The notes beneath the pieces are model-generated. The model was given only the letters and a program-made list of their open reading frames with translations, was not told the origin of the DNA and searched no databases. Shown in pieces: positions 52,001-64,000 of a stretch of DNA of 64,000 nt (position 1 is its first letter; each line of letters starts with the position of its first letter). Location: positions 2,658,180 to 2,722,179 of the forward strand of contig NW_002060948.1 of NCBI RefSeq assembly GCF_000150275.1, in the 5' to 3' direction. The position numbers and the translations under genes are program-made. Origin of the DNA: Trichoplax adhaerens (lineage: Eukaryota; Placozoa; Uniplacotomia; Trichoplacea; Trichoplacidae).

Positions 52001-54419
52001 CTAATAATATTGCAGTATGAAACCTTTAATATTACCACTAGCATATTAATATTTTTATTTTCTAGCAGAAATAAATAAACAAACTTTACTAATTAGCCCA
52101 AGCAAATAAAAATCGGGTGTATTAAGCTCCTTATTTATAGTTAAAAACAGAAATATTACGAAGAAATATGCAACATAACAAACTTTATGCTGATAATAAT
52201 TTTTGTTGATAAATTAATAATTAATTGAATAAGAGGTCAGGAATAAAATGTATTTATCCATATTAAATTTCTCTGCTTCCAATCAATTTAGATGATGGAT
52301 TATCCGGTATTGAGGTGTACACAAAATAAATACGATAATATTCTAATATTGCATACTATTTACAACATACATACGGTAGATCTCGATATGACAAGAAATT
52401 ATTGTGAAACTTGCTGTAAACTTGTTTAGCAATTAAAAGTTCCGACGCATACTATTTTGTTGTACGTTTTAATTTAATTCCTCATATGAAATTTATCAAT
52501 TCTCTGGAATATAATTTGAAAATTATAAACAAGTAAGTTGCTGTAGCAACAACAATGATTTTAGAACTATTTACAGTGTTTACTGATATTCTTCATGGGG
52601 GTCAATATTTACTTGATTTCAGCTCCATACTGATATTCTTTACATATAAAGCTGAATCAAGTGAATATTGACCCCCATCCTTTTACACAATCAATTGCAA
52701 ATACTTTTATTATCTTCTCTATTTCACTTATGGGGTGTGTAAAATTACAGCCGTCGAAAACATTGTTGATACATTAAAGGTCAGAGTTTAGAAACTAATA
52801 GATAATGTTGTACAAAGAAGACTGTCCACCTATCGTGAGATAATATTACGATGATATATTACTAAATCTTATACAAACATTATAAAACTGTATTAATATA
52901 AGTTTGTATTAATAGTGTCTCTTAGGCTCAATATATAAAAATGTTTTCAAAAAGATTTAAGGACAAGGCAATCCTGAAAATTGTATAATATTAAAAACTT
53001 AGGTCTGATGATGGGCAGAGTTATGACAGGCAAGGTAGCAACGGGCGTTGCAACTTACTGTTGACAAATTCGATAAATTATTCATCTAGGTTAAACATGA
53101 GAGACTACGTTAGCTCTTTATTTTGGTAGTCTGCCAAAGAATAACTTAAACTACTATGTACGCCAATTAATATACAGTATGTAACATCTATATATCAGCT
53201 TGACCCATAACATCTACAATAGGAGATCAAAGAATGATTTACATTATCTTATAAGCTTTTATGCAATACTCCTCTAAAGATTGTTTTGAGCATGAAGAAA
53301 GTATTAAATTCTATCCTTGTCAAAATAGCCGTAGCTAAGGAATATACTATGATTCATGGGCATGATAAAGCAATAGTTTACATCCCTATTACAGAGTTCA
53401 GAGCTTAGATCGACGTAATTTTTAACCAATAATTTGTCGTCTATTAATAGAGCATTATAACATTCCACAAAAGTATATTGTGCATTTATATAAAGAGCTA
53501 CAAATTATACAAATTATCATAGATTAAAACAATACAAAATTTGATACCTCTGCCCGGGAAGTAAGCAAGGAATTAAAATTGAGGGCGCCATATGATCAAT
53601 TAATTAAATCCGATAGCCTGGAAATGCACCTAAGCTACATTTTAAAGCTCCTCATCTAATTTAAGATGAATTTATGGTCATACTGTCGAGCTGCTGTAGG
53701 TTATATATCCATATAATTTCTAAAATCATCATAGACAAAGCTTACTAAAGCGTTGAGCACACACATAGTATCTAATACATTAAAAAAAATTTGTGTTGCG
53801 TGCGTCACGCTTATCTCGACCTATTTAAATACCAATATATACTATACATTATGAATATTTTCGCCAGCGAAGTCGGCGGGTTCAAAGTCATTATATTTAA
53901 AGAGATATTTGTAATGCTTTTCTTTATGTAGACTATAACTTACGATTAAAATAGATAGATTATAATAATACTATGTTACTAAAGAGATGACACCATTGCT
54001 TTGCCATCTAATTTACTATTGGTTGACGAGACAAAGCAAAGTGGTTGATGTCGATATTTTAAGGCGTAGATTGGAATTTCACCGATCAAATTCAAATGAA
54101 CTCTGAATGCTTGCGTCAATATTATATTAAAATCTAAGTTACCGCAGCAAATCAGTAGCGAGGATATAGTTCGTGTACCTTTTAATCCCATTCACATGCA
54201 AATTGTAGTTACTGGCCAAAAATCTATAAAAGGTAAAAGTTTTCTGGATTTTTAGTAGATATCAGATGATCCCATCATATCCACAGCTACACTAATAGCT
54301 TATTAGCCATTAGAGTTTGCAGTCTTTAATATCTTTCCAGATATTATTGGCACGTAGTGCAACTTGCTATATATCATTATCTCTTACCTGATTTACTATA
54401 ATCACATTGATTAACCACT
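49086..54419. other. 5.3-kb stretch without a supported gene inside the MS4A-like cluster
   Basis: AT-rich and stop-dense on both strands. The only clear structure is the long hairpin at 52595-52678. Short open stretches (for example about 49975-50100 plus, 53979-54191 minus) have no splice partners or family signature. Confidence 0.55.
52595..52678. repeat. Long hairpin: 28-29 bp arms, 27-nt loop
   Basis: The left arm 52595-52623 (ATGGGGGTCAATATTTACTT...) and right arm 52651-52678 (...AATATTGACCCCCAT) are reverse complements except for one mismatch and one bulged base. TACTGATATTCTT also occurs as a direct repeat just left of the hairpin and in the loop. It could be an inverted-repeat transposon remnant or a structured RNA. 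Confidence 0.9.
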
Positions 54420-56716
54420 ATGTCTAACCCAAACGGTGCCCAGCAAAATATCAAGGTCGTCGATGGTCTGAATTTGACCATAGCCATAGCTAGGATTTAT
54501 CGTCAGTCTATTGTTTACATGTTCTTTGCAATAGTTCTATTAGCTCTGGGAATTGCAGGCCAAACAAGAGTAGCCAGCTACGTACTTGGAGCGAATTATG
54601 GAGCCAATGCAATTTGGATTTCGGTTCTTGTAAGTTTATGGTTATGATTATTTTACCTAAGTAAATGTCGATTAAAGTAATTTAGTTACTGTCTGTCGTT
54701 GATTGTTGACCAAAATAAAGATACGGCTATTCCATGCTAGTTGTAGTTGATCGCTTAAATAGCAATAATCTATATTAAAGGTGTAAAAAGAAATATATCA
54801 TTTGGTCATTTCTGGGGCTAGAATTGGGTTGCGATACTTTTAGTTGGCAAATATTTTATAAATCGAAATTAATTATTACTACTTTAGTCATTGAGTAGAA
54901 TAAAGATCTAACCATTCTACAGTAGATATAGTCGTTCGATTTAAATAGAAATAATTAATGTTAAAGGTATAAATAGAAATTTATCATTAGATCATTTTTG
55001 GAGGTAGAATTGAGTTTTAACCATTTCACTAGGCGAATACGCTATAAATCATAATTATTTATTGCTCCATAAAGAGTTAATATTAAATTGTTTTAATTTG
55101 ACATCATCAATATAAACCAGAGTTATCGAATTGGTACGATTTATCTGTTAATCATTATACTCGTATCTTTATAACACTGCTCGATAGATACAATTCAAAT
55201 AGCCAAGCCATGTAAATTTATCGTTGTAGTTAAAGCCCAATTGTATTTAGTCTTACTTTACTTTCTGGGCGTAATTAAACATAATACTCTGTCCTGCATA
55301 ATTTTTTAATATGTACAATAGTTACACCTAATAAATATAAGCTAAAGTAGTCTATTATTGTAGAATATAATATTAAAATTGGTATTAGTTCAGATTCACT
55401 TGATCAATAAGCGTTCGAATCAAAATTAACTAATATAATTTATCACAACATAAAAATTTGGCTTTATGATTCAATAGACTACACAAAACTCAGGCTTTAT
55501 CCAATAGATTATGATGTCAAACTATCTTCTGAGTACACCTAACGTATTAATTATACCCGTATATAATCCTATTTTTAGTGGATCATTACCAGTGCTTTGG
55601 GTTTGGTTACGTTCAAGAATAATGTTTATCGCATTGACACAGTAAGTACAACTTTTAAATATGGTTATTAGCTGGATTTTCACTAGCATAATCTTTAAGA
55701 GTTTGTGCATGCAGTAGAAGCGTAATGCTATAGTCAGTCAACTTTGAAGCTAGATTGCAAAAAATTACTTGAGAACTAGTTATTAGAAAAGGTTAAAGTT
55801 AATTATTTTATCCTATTACACACAATATCACAATTTGTATCATATTATGTTCATATCATATTTATCTCTACGGTAAATTCAGCTATCTCATACCTTTGTA
55901 AAGTCATAATGCCTATGCATCTTTATCATAAGCAATCGAGTACGGTCTGTTAGTTTGTGCTATAGGATAAGTACGATTAGTTCAAAACTTATATATTATT
56001 ATCGGTAGCTGAAGTTTTCTTATTCCAGCATAAAATAAAAATTATAATATCAGCACTAATTCATCTGATTATTAACCTTTCCAGCACTTAAGCACTAACT
56101 GTCTATTTGTATAGTAAGACAAAAGCGCTTTCTTGCCAGCTTTAATAAACTTAAATCTTTCTGAATTCCCGTATACCTACAGCATTTATTCTTACTTGTA
56201 GTTACCAACAATGTCTCCAAAAAGTCAAACTGTAATGTATTAACTTTCATGTCTAAATTTTTACAGGCTATCCCTCATCTTGTTTTCATTGCTATCAGCA
56301 TGGCTGGAACTATTGCAGGAATTGTTTTGGTTAGTATTGGCATGAGTTATGCAAGATTTTTTAGCTACGATAGATTTATCGCAAATATGGTAGTTGGGAG
56401 TGTCATGCTAGCTGTCTACGTGTCGTTCCTTGGCTGCAGCATCTATCAAATTATTATTTTCGCACGTTTTTCTCAGAACGGCGTGATCTCATCCGTTAGC
56501 CAGGTAGATACAGCTTCTTAATTTATAAATTACTCTTTCTTGCCATTAAAATTATATAGAAGCTAATAGAATCTCAGATTGAATGTGAGATGATATTAAT
56601 ATGACAATTTTTATTTTTATTAGCAACCACAAGCTATTAACCAGCAGCAAACAGTAGTATATTTAAATCAACCGCAACAGCCGCAGGTACAAGAGGAAAA
56701 GAAAGTTACCTTCTAA
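54420..56716 (+). CDS. MS4A/CD20-like four-pass membrane protein, copy 2
   Basis: Four exons, 54420-54629 (210 bp), 55579-55641 (63 bp), 56267-56503 and 56624-56716, all phase 0, for 200 residues. Hydrophobic segments are YMFFAIVLLALGIAG, AIWISVLWIITSALGLVTF, IPHLVFIAISMAGTIAGIVL and VVGSVMLAVYVSFLGCSIYQ. The second segment is split by the intron at the same place as in copies 1 and 3. The cytosolic tail exon is Gln/Pro-rich (QPQAINQQQTVVYLNQPQQP). If intron 3 is retained, the frame ends after five more residues at 56521. The exon sizes shared with copy 3 show common descent. Confidence 0.75.
54743..55064. repeat. Diverged direct repeat in intron 1 of MS4A-like copy 2, spacing about 185 bp
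   Basis: The segment beginning near 54743 (TTAAAGGTGTAAAAAGAAAT, then TAGAATTG) recurs near 54928 (TTAAAGGTATAAATAGAAAT, then TAGAATTG) in the same order with roughly three-quarters of bases matching by eye. Confidence 0.65.
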
Positions 56717-58308
56717 TAGAATGGACGGCAATATTGGCTATAGGATAATATGATAGAATTAATCACAATCATTTATATCTTTAGTTACATTTAAAATGTC
56801 ATCAAAAATGACAGTTAAAAGGTAGAAAATAGGAAACTTTGATATATAGGTACCTCGATGAATGATAAATACCAGCGTTTTCACCATGTAGACTAAAGAT
56901 ATAAGATAAATTCTTGTATAAGTAAATACTCAAGTTGTGGTAGATTTATAGACCTGCAAGATTGGTTAAAAATTTAAGATCGGACCAGATAATATGTTTC
57001 AATTCCACTTTCAAGTGTGTCAATTGGATTCATATACATAATTCGTACTCTGTTTAAGTTTATTCATCCCCTGTGATTGATATCTGTTTTATATCAATTT
57101 ACGCGTACATAATTCGCTCTTGCAATTGTAAGATTAGTAAATAAAATGAAAAAACTAAATATAATTACGAATGATTTACATTAATATTTGTTTGGTATCA
57201 TTCATCTGAATACCACTGAAAATTTGTAAGGATAAAATCATACATTTCAGTTTCGACTTATTATCTAGGATGATTTAATTAAAGTATCAAATTTTACTTA
57301 AGAATTAATAGTTAATGATCATTTTTGATCGGATATATCATCCATATGTTAAGTCGTCAACTCTTTAGGTCATATTGCCGTTAACAAATCATAAACCCTA
57401 ATTAAGCAATGAAATTGCAATAAATTAGCAACTTCGTCTTGCGAATCTAGCCATCCATATTTGCAGTAAATAAAATGTAATAATTTTAATGAAGTAACCC
57501 ATTCCAAAATCTTTACTTTCAATAAGATATTATAAGCATCTATAAGTAATATCCATTGCCATAATATTTAAAATTATAATTAAGACTACATTAACTTCTA
57601 TACTTCTATAACATGAAGGATGGCAATATATAGTAATACTCTATATAATATTCTACGAAGACTCCTCTTAGATACAATACCGAAAGCGGCATCCATTTGA
57701 TATCGTTATACTATATAAACATTAAAGAGAAAATTACGATAGCAACAATTCAAATTGGTAAGTTATGGATTCCCGTATATAATCATTATTAACAAAACTA
57801 TAAACTGAGTAAATTGCTAACTTTTGCTCTAATTTCAATGAAGGCATCACCGGTAAGTATCTCAAAAACAATATCAACTCAAGGATAGTAAAACGTTAAA
57901 GAACGAATAAAGTTAAGCCATAACTCACTAGAACATATGATTTTATTTGATTAGCAAAATACAGCATAATATTCGTTCATAACATTCAGTCTAAGAAATT
58001 GTATGTGGTATTTTCAGTCCCTAAGTCGCTCCATATGGATTTTTATCCTTGCCAGTGATGCAATCGAGAGCATGCTCAAAATTAACGAAAATACCCAGTT
58101 ATTGGCCATCGAATCTGACTCCGATCGTAAAAACCGCACCCTAGTTTTAGCAAAAGAGTAGAGGTCTACTACTAACCTTCCATAGCCATAGCGAAATTAA
58201 AATTTCTCTCATTTTGATGTTGTTAGTCAGTTGATTAAGTGATTAATTGATTACATTGTATTACTTTACATTAAGATATTAAGAGAAGCTAGAGATAATT
58301 CTTCAGAT
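56717..58308. other. Spacer between MS4A-like copies 2 and 3
   Basis: AT-rich. A possible two-exon small gene (57838-58161) is listed separately. Nothing else is recognised. Confidence 0.5.
57838..58161 (+). CDS. Possible small two-exon gene, 52 residues
   Basis: Not recognised. ATG AAG GCA TCA CCG is followed by a good donor (GTAAGT at 57853). A TTTTCAG acceptor at 58011-58017 opens a 47-codon frame to the TAG at 58159-58161 (SLSRSIWIFILASDAIESML, then a charged tail). Phases agree. In this AT-rich surrounding a frame of this length after a clean acceptor is notable but could be chance. It ends about 150 bp before MS4A-like copy 3. Confidence 0.3.
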
Positions 58309-60344
58309 ATGGCAACAGTAATCACTCAAGCTGTTCGCATTAGACCCATTAGTAGAGCTGATTTCATTCCTGCTATGGCACATATTACCAAGCAATGCAT
58401 TGTCTTCCTGGTCTTTAGTATATTGATTTTGGCTGCTGGTGGTGTTGGTGTTAGCCCGTATGGTGGATATGTCTATGGAATTACACTCTATTTTCATTGC
58501 TTTTGGGCGGCGGGCTTAGTAAGTCTCATCTACTTTACAGTCTAATTAATCATTTAAAAAACTAAATTAATAGTTGATATTGAACAAAGATCAATTAAAG
58601 ACAACTTGTTATTTTGTAATCTGTCGATAATGCACTAAAGTTATAACATTTTGATGATATTGTAGAAAATTTACTTTTAAAATTAAGGCTATTATCGTTA
58701 CTGATAATTCAGGTATAGCTTTAAATATTAAATAACGCTGAGTCAAGAAATAGTAATTCTTCTTTCTGCTAGTTTTTCTATAGTGATTCTATATTTATGA
58801 TAGCAGAAGATATAAGTATGATATATTTCATGTGATAAATTATCGCAATATAATTACAAAGGATGTTATTTTTTCAGATTAACACTTTGAGTATTTCTGA
58901 ATAGTTTTGAATTTAAAATATTCTGTTAGATTCGTTATTGTATGTCGAAGTGATCAACAAATTTAGTAATCATAAGCAACCATTGGCTTAGTTTAGTATT
59001 TAATAAACATTATTATAGGGCGTAAATTTTTCAAAAGCTTTCAGCAGATTCTGCAATGTCTTCTTACCGTGTGGTATAAATGTGATAACACTCAAAAGGA
59101 TCTACGTTAATTAGTATACGATCTTATTTCCTGTGAGCATTAAACAGTCAAAGTAGTACTGATGACCTTTCAATCGAATTCAAGAATTAAATGGCTTTAT
59201 ACCAGTAATTAATTATTTATGTCCTATGCTGCATATTAGATAGCTATTAAGATATTGGCGTCGTTTCGATATGATTCAAAAGTTAAAACTTTTTACCCTG
59301 ATGGTTATTTCTGTGTTCTATACTGCATATTAGAAAAATATTGTTATATTGATGATGTTCTTAGTTAATTTAATGATTAAGAATTTGTTTGGGAGATATA
59401 TTTTATACTATAGATAATAATTTCGAATTTATTAGAGATCGCTACTTTTTAGAATATTGTGTTTTCTAAGCTGTAAATTAAGTACGGTAGCTAATAGAAT
59501 TCTTACGTTTTTCCAACTTGATTTAGAAATTTTATTTTCTTGGTTATAGATGATAATCTCTTGTTCGCTAGGCATCGCCACCTATAATCATGGCAGATAT
59601 AAGGATAATACGGTAAGATTAGCAGTTTGAGTTTGGAATAATATATGCGTATCTTAATTAATTATTTTGATTATGACTAAATCATAACTTATCTACAATT
59701 TATCCAGTGAATATTTTATGCCATTTTGCCGTAGCTTATTGTATTCTAACATACCCAGTTGATGTTTTACTGGGTATTCAAAGTAAATTAGTTAACTATA
59801 GAACGACTTATGTCATCCATCAAATTATAACTTTTAAATTATTTTAGATATCATGTTGTCTTTCTTACTACCTTTTTTCTATGGTATTTCGATGTAGGCT
59901 ATTGCTCACATAGTATTTGTCGTTTTAAGTGGGCTTGGGGCATTTGGTGGATTTGTTTTACTTTGTTTAGCAGCCAATAACGTTCGCATCCTAATTTCAA
60001 CAGGCCATGAAATCTTTATAAGTGCAATGTGTGTCGATGTTGTCGTCATGATAATTTATCTATCTTATATTGGAATTGCTATTTACCAAATCGTCATTTA
60101 TTCCCGTATATCCAGTGGTGGTACAATTATTGCTACTATCACACCGGTATAGCTATTGTTTCATGGATTTTAAAAATTCTTTGGAGATTATGAGCACATA
60201 AATCGTTAAATTAATAATTTATCATATAGCTTAGGATATACGAAATATTATTTTATATAGATGCAACCGGTACAACCAGTACTTTCTACTGAAACTCCAC
60301 ATCCTTATACTAATCATCCAAGCTATCCAAATCAGAAATTATAA
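58309..60344 (+). CDS. MS4A/CD20-like four-pass membrane protein, copy 3
   Basis: Four exons, 58309-58518 (210 bp), 59550-59612 (63 bp), 59898-60146 and 60261-60344, all phase 0, for 201 residues. Hydrophobic segments are CIVFLVFSILILAAGGVGV, CFWAAGLMIISCSLGIATY, IVFVVLSGLGAFGGFVLLCL and VVVMIIYLSYIGIAIYQIVI. FWAAGLMIISCSLGIA is the closest of the copies to the MS4A signature. The tail exon is Pro/Tyr-rich (PHPYTNHPSYPNQKL). The N-terminus shares the IRPISRADFIPAMAHITKQ arrangement with copy 4 (EDLLPAVHHIVRQ), so copies 3 and 4 are the closest pair. Confidence 0.78.
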
Positions 60345-63159
60345 GTAAATAATATAGCTGACCATCGAATGAAATTGGCACAATGTTATAGATTTTACAA
60401 GAAAAATAGTTAAGAACTGCAGGACTATTCTAACAATGAAGTAAATAAATTAATTATATATAATTTCATATCTGTATTAACTTAATTGGTTTAGTCCATT
60501 TAGCCTATCGTAAAATTACATATCAATCGAATAATATCGATATACGTTATATGGTCTTGCCACAATTAATCAAAAATAGTGATTTTTGCTTAATCACAGA
60601 TATTTAGAATTAGAATTGTTGATGCAGTTTCTTAATTCAAATATGTTTTTGCTACTTTTACATATTGTCTTTCTACTATGATATTTATAGCAGTTTTTAA
60701 TTCATATCGCACATCGTACCAATATAACTCAATTTATGGTCACGATTAATTGATTGATTAATTAATATTAAACTACTACTTCTATCTGCATTGAATTATC
60801 CGTTGCACTCTAGTTAAAATTATTGCGCAGGTACGAATATCGTATACTGTAAAAATTTTATTTTAAGAAACTTGATCATAAATATTTAAGCGATGGCATC
60901 TTGATAATTATAACTCATACGGTATATACTTCAAATCGTGTTTATAATTCATTATGCCAAATATTTTCTACCGATACTTATTTACTTTCGGTCATGCTGA
61001 TAAATGGCTACTAAAAATTTATTTTAGACATTCGACATTGGCTAGAGCCTAGTGCTGATGATTATATCGCAATAATGGTCGCCATTGCTATTAAAATGTG
61101 CCAAATTTTAATATTTTGTGTGCCGATCTTCGAGCTAAGAATATTTCTAACTTGCCAACAAAGTTAGAAATGTGTTTTTCTTTATCCTACACTGCTGAAA
61201 ATCGGAATAACAATCAATTACTATTCCAATGCTAGATTTAATTAAGATAGAGCACAATAAGCCTTCTAATCTTACTAAAAATCACGACTTGACTTTATTT
61301 GCTGTAAGGTTACAACTTATATAGTTGTAGGTGCTTAAAATCGGTTTAGCTATACGAGTCAGCTGGTATTTTAATAATTGACCAAGTAAATGTATTAAAG
61401 AAATTTCATGTTTATGTGAGGATTAAAATTTAGTTTAATCTTTTAAATGTACTGCGTTAGCATTAAACTAATCTACTTATAAGCAAAATTTAACAAAAAT
61501 ATATTAGGTTCTAGTACTAGAATATTTCATGTAAAATAAGGAACTGTAATTTCAATTTTTTAGTACCATATAAGGTGATTAATATACTCCGGTTAAACTA
61601 GCTCGCAATTACTACTTTTAGTCCACCTAATCCTATATTAAGGGTTACTTACGTACGTATACACTAACACCCACTAAGGAAATTGCAAGCATTGCTTACT
61701 GATACTTAACCAAGAATCAAGTATAACATAGAAACTATTTATAATGCTGTACATAGATCATGGTAATTTACTTTCGTGACGACGTACTAAATCCATTTTC
61801 ATTCAATTGCAATCCAGTAAAATAGTAAACCGCAATCTTTTTCATTATTTGATTACGGATAGAGTTTAGATCGTTAGCAGTTAAAAGAACATAAAACAGA
61901 ACCAACAGCATTTGGTCGTCTAATAGCGTAAATGGTATATTTATATGTCTATGTAATAGATCATAAGCTGAGCATAGCCTTTACACGATTAAGATCATAA
62001 AACAAGAAATTATATGAAATAAAAAATCAATTATCATGCTATGTAAGACATCGGATACAGTAAATATAAAGAAATGAGAGAATGTGCATTATTTTAGTAT
62101 CGTTATATTGCTCTTATACAATAAAATTTCGTATGCACAAATTTGACATAGACTCAAAACCTAAAATATTAATTGAAGATCTTTCAAATAGCTACAAATA
62201 TTATGAAGATGATTGCACATCTTTTAATGTTTTTGTAGTGCTTCAAGCCGAAAGTTTTATCAGCTGTTCTGAGTAAAAATAATCGTACACTATATCCCGT
62301 TGGATTGCATAAAACACTTTAGCTTCTATATATTTTAAGATCTGATTGAGTCTACCGTTTAGATCAAGGAAATGGTATGTATAACGTTCGTTACGTTCAT
62401 TTTAGCTACAGACGACTCAAAAAATATTAGGCATACTAATTCAATCATTTCGAAGGAAAGATATGCTTAGCTGCCTGGAATATAAGTCCGTACACAGATT
62501 CTATTCAATATTCATTTGCTACTTAAATTGCATTATAATGTATGATAATGCCTAGTCCTAGAAGCCGTATAAATTTATTGAATTAGGCAATCCACTAAAT
62601 TTATACATCGAATTTCTTTGTTCTGCCCTTAATTGATACGATCTGAGGCGGAGTATTTACATTGCAATTAAAGACTTTTATGTTCACATACGCCAATGTA
62701 GATTTAAGTGCTGACAATATGTGATATTACAGGTATGTAATTTATTCTGAATTTTAATTTTAAAGACTGTATGACTTTCCGTTAGTAAATTATTTATAAA
62801 ATCTTAGCAAATGTTTTTACCTGAAATAATAAGAATGGGAAAGATGTTGTATTGATTACTTACAGTATCTTTGGAGGCTGATTGTACCATCTTTGTTATC
62901 CTTAGGCCGAGGTTATAAATACATACGTACATATAAGATCTTCTAGTTGCACGAGTAGCAGCAAGTAGATTTGATTATTATTCATTTCTGATAGAATTAG
63001 TGTCTAACTCCTGCACTATTTAATCATAAACGGTATATCCTTTCGTTTCCTACTTTGACAAGGTTATCGGGTACTTAACGCTGCTCCATACAAAAATTGC
63101 TTTAAAACCAGAACACTTTTGTTTAACCTGCTACGATACGTAGAGCTATCGCATACAAT
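60345..63159. other. Spacer between MS4A-like copies 3 and 4
   Basis: AT-rich with no supported gene. A 46-codon open stretch after an acceptor-like TTTTAG at about 61021-61170 faintly resembles the fourth membrane segment of the cluster and may be a relic. Confidence 0.5.
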
Positions 63160-64000
63160 ATGAAGTCAACTTATAATTCTCAAATGGATGGCAGTTATGC
63201 CATCAATGGTGAGGATTTATTACCTGCCGTGCATCATATCGTTAGACAGTATATTGCTTTTATTATTATCAGCACATTATTGCTTATTGCTGGTGGATTT
63301 GCTGTTAGTCCATGGGGAGGATACTTGGATTTGCATTATATGGTCAATGTTTCTGGGCACCATCCCTGGTAATGTTAAAATAATAATGATAGATCTTCAT
63401 CAAGTACATATTACTACGTATTATTATAGTATCTAAGTATTGTTTAACTTTCGATAGCTTTACGTCTAAAAGTTGTTGGAACCATTAGCTAAATAGTTAA
63501 GACTGACGACAGTCGGAAATCTATTTATTGATCGACTTCAAATGTTATAGTGATAGAAACTCATTACAGAATTAAATGGCACACCAATCGTTTCCTTACT
63601 AAATACCTTTTTGCTACTCGATAATACAGTATTGAAGTATCTATCGGATAGCATTGTATCATTTAACTGCTAATAATATGGTTAAACATGCTGTATTTGT
63701 GGATTCATAAATTTTGTGTTATAATACTTTTTGCTGATATTTTGGAGATTCAATTTTAGGCAGATAAGTTTATTCTTAAGCGCACAGAGCTGAGAAAAAA
63801 CTAAATAAAGCAAGAGAAAAGCTGTAGTATTTACTACTTTATAAGATTATTGTATCAGCTATGGTTGCTATAAAAATTATTTAATGCTTTTAAATCACTG
63901 CGAACGATGCATTGGCAGTATCGACTGCTCGTGTCGAATATAAATAGAGCGTAAATAATAGTGAACCAGGGACGAGATGTGCTTTATTAGATATTTCGTA
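63160..64000 (+). pseudogene. MS4A/CD20-like copy 4, first exon with a 1-nt frameshift, runs off the window
   Basis: The first exon 63160-63368 is 209 bp, whereas copies 2 and 3 have 210 bp. The reading frame (EDLLPAVHHIVRQYIAFIII, GGFAVSPWGGYL) matches copy 3 up to codon 50. It then leaves the family frame at about 63327-63332 and would stop before the donor. In the next frame the sequence continues FALYGQCFWAPSL up to a donor GTAATG, which is the counterpart of copy 3 TLYFHCFWAAGL. So one base is missing, either a real inactivating change or a sequence error. No second exon is recognised before 64000, but intron 1 of the sister genes is about 1 kb, so it may lie outside. Confidence 0.68.

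Overview
This is nuclear DNA from an animal. It is AT-rich and contains intron-dense, GT-AG-spliced genes whose closest known relatives are metazoan proteins (ARMC3, CENPS/MHF1, SMG8, a BTB-BACK-Kelch protein, MS4A/CD20-like four-pass membrane proteins). Short to medium introns, ancestral-looking gene structures, a retained U12-type intron and about one gene per 5-6 kb fit an early-branching animal. A placozoan (Trichoplax/Hoilungia) is my best guess, but that is inference; a sponge or cnidarian cannot be excluded from sequence alone. The reading frames were assembled exon by exon, and splice phases were checked for every model.

Layout: COPB2 (minus, 3' end beyond the left edge, start at 4076); a repeat-rich 5.2-kb divergent spacer with a 54/58-bp satellite; SMG8 (plus, 9272-15163, 24 exons); a BTB-BACK-Kelch gene (plus, 17861-20270); PHB2 (minus, 21405-23387, with an AT-AC U12-type intron); CENPS (plus, 25122-26762); an SLC35E2-like transporter (minus, 27982-30143); an unrecognised 164-residue gene (plus, 32069-34585); ARMC3 (plus, 35772-41435, 25 exons); a BPL_N-type glutamine-amidotransferase-like protein lacking its catalytic Cys (minus, 42463-43526); then an 18-kb right-hand part holding four tandem MS4A/CD20-like genes on the plus strand (46188, 54420, 58309 and 63160 onward, the last running off the window).

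The genes are mostly unrelated housekeeping functions: vesicle coat, nonsense-mediated decay, mitochondrial inner-membrane scaffold, DNA repair/kinetochore, nucleotide-sugar-type transport and a cilium-associated armadillo protein. They are not an operon-like system. The MS4A-like cluster is the only clear paralogous array. A family of self-complementary GTAC-centred repeats (TACTGTACAGTA type) sits in nearly every 5' flank and divergent spacer but is missing from the three convergent (3'-3') spacers, which suggests a link to promoters. Several stretches (49.1-54.4 kb, 60.3-63.2 kb, 43.8-45.8 kb) hold no gene I can support.
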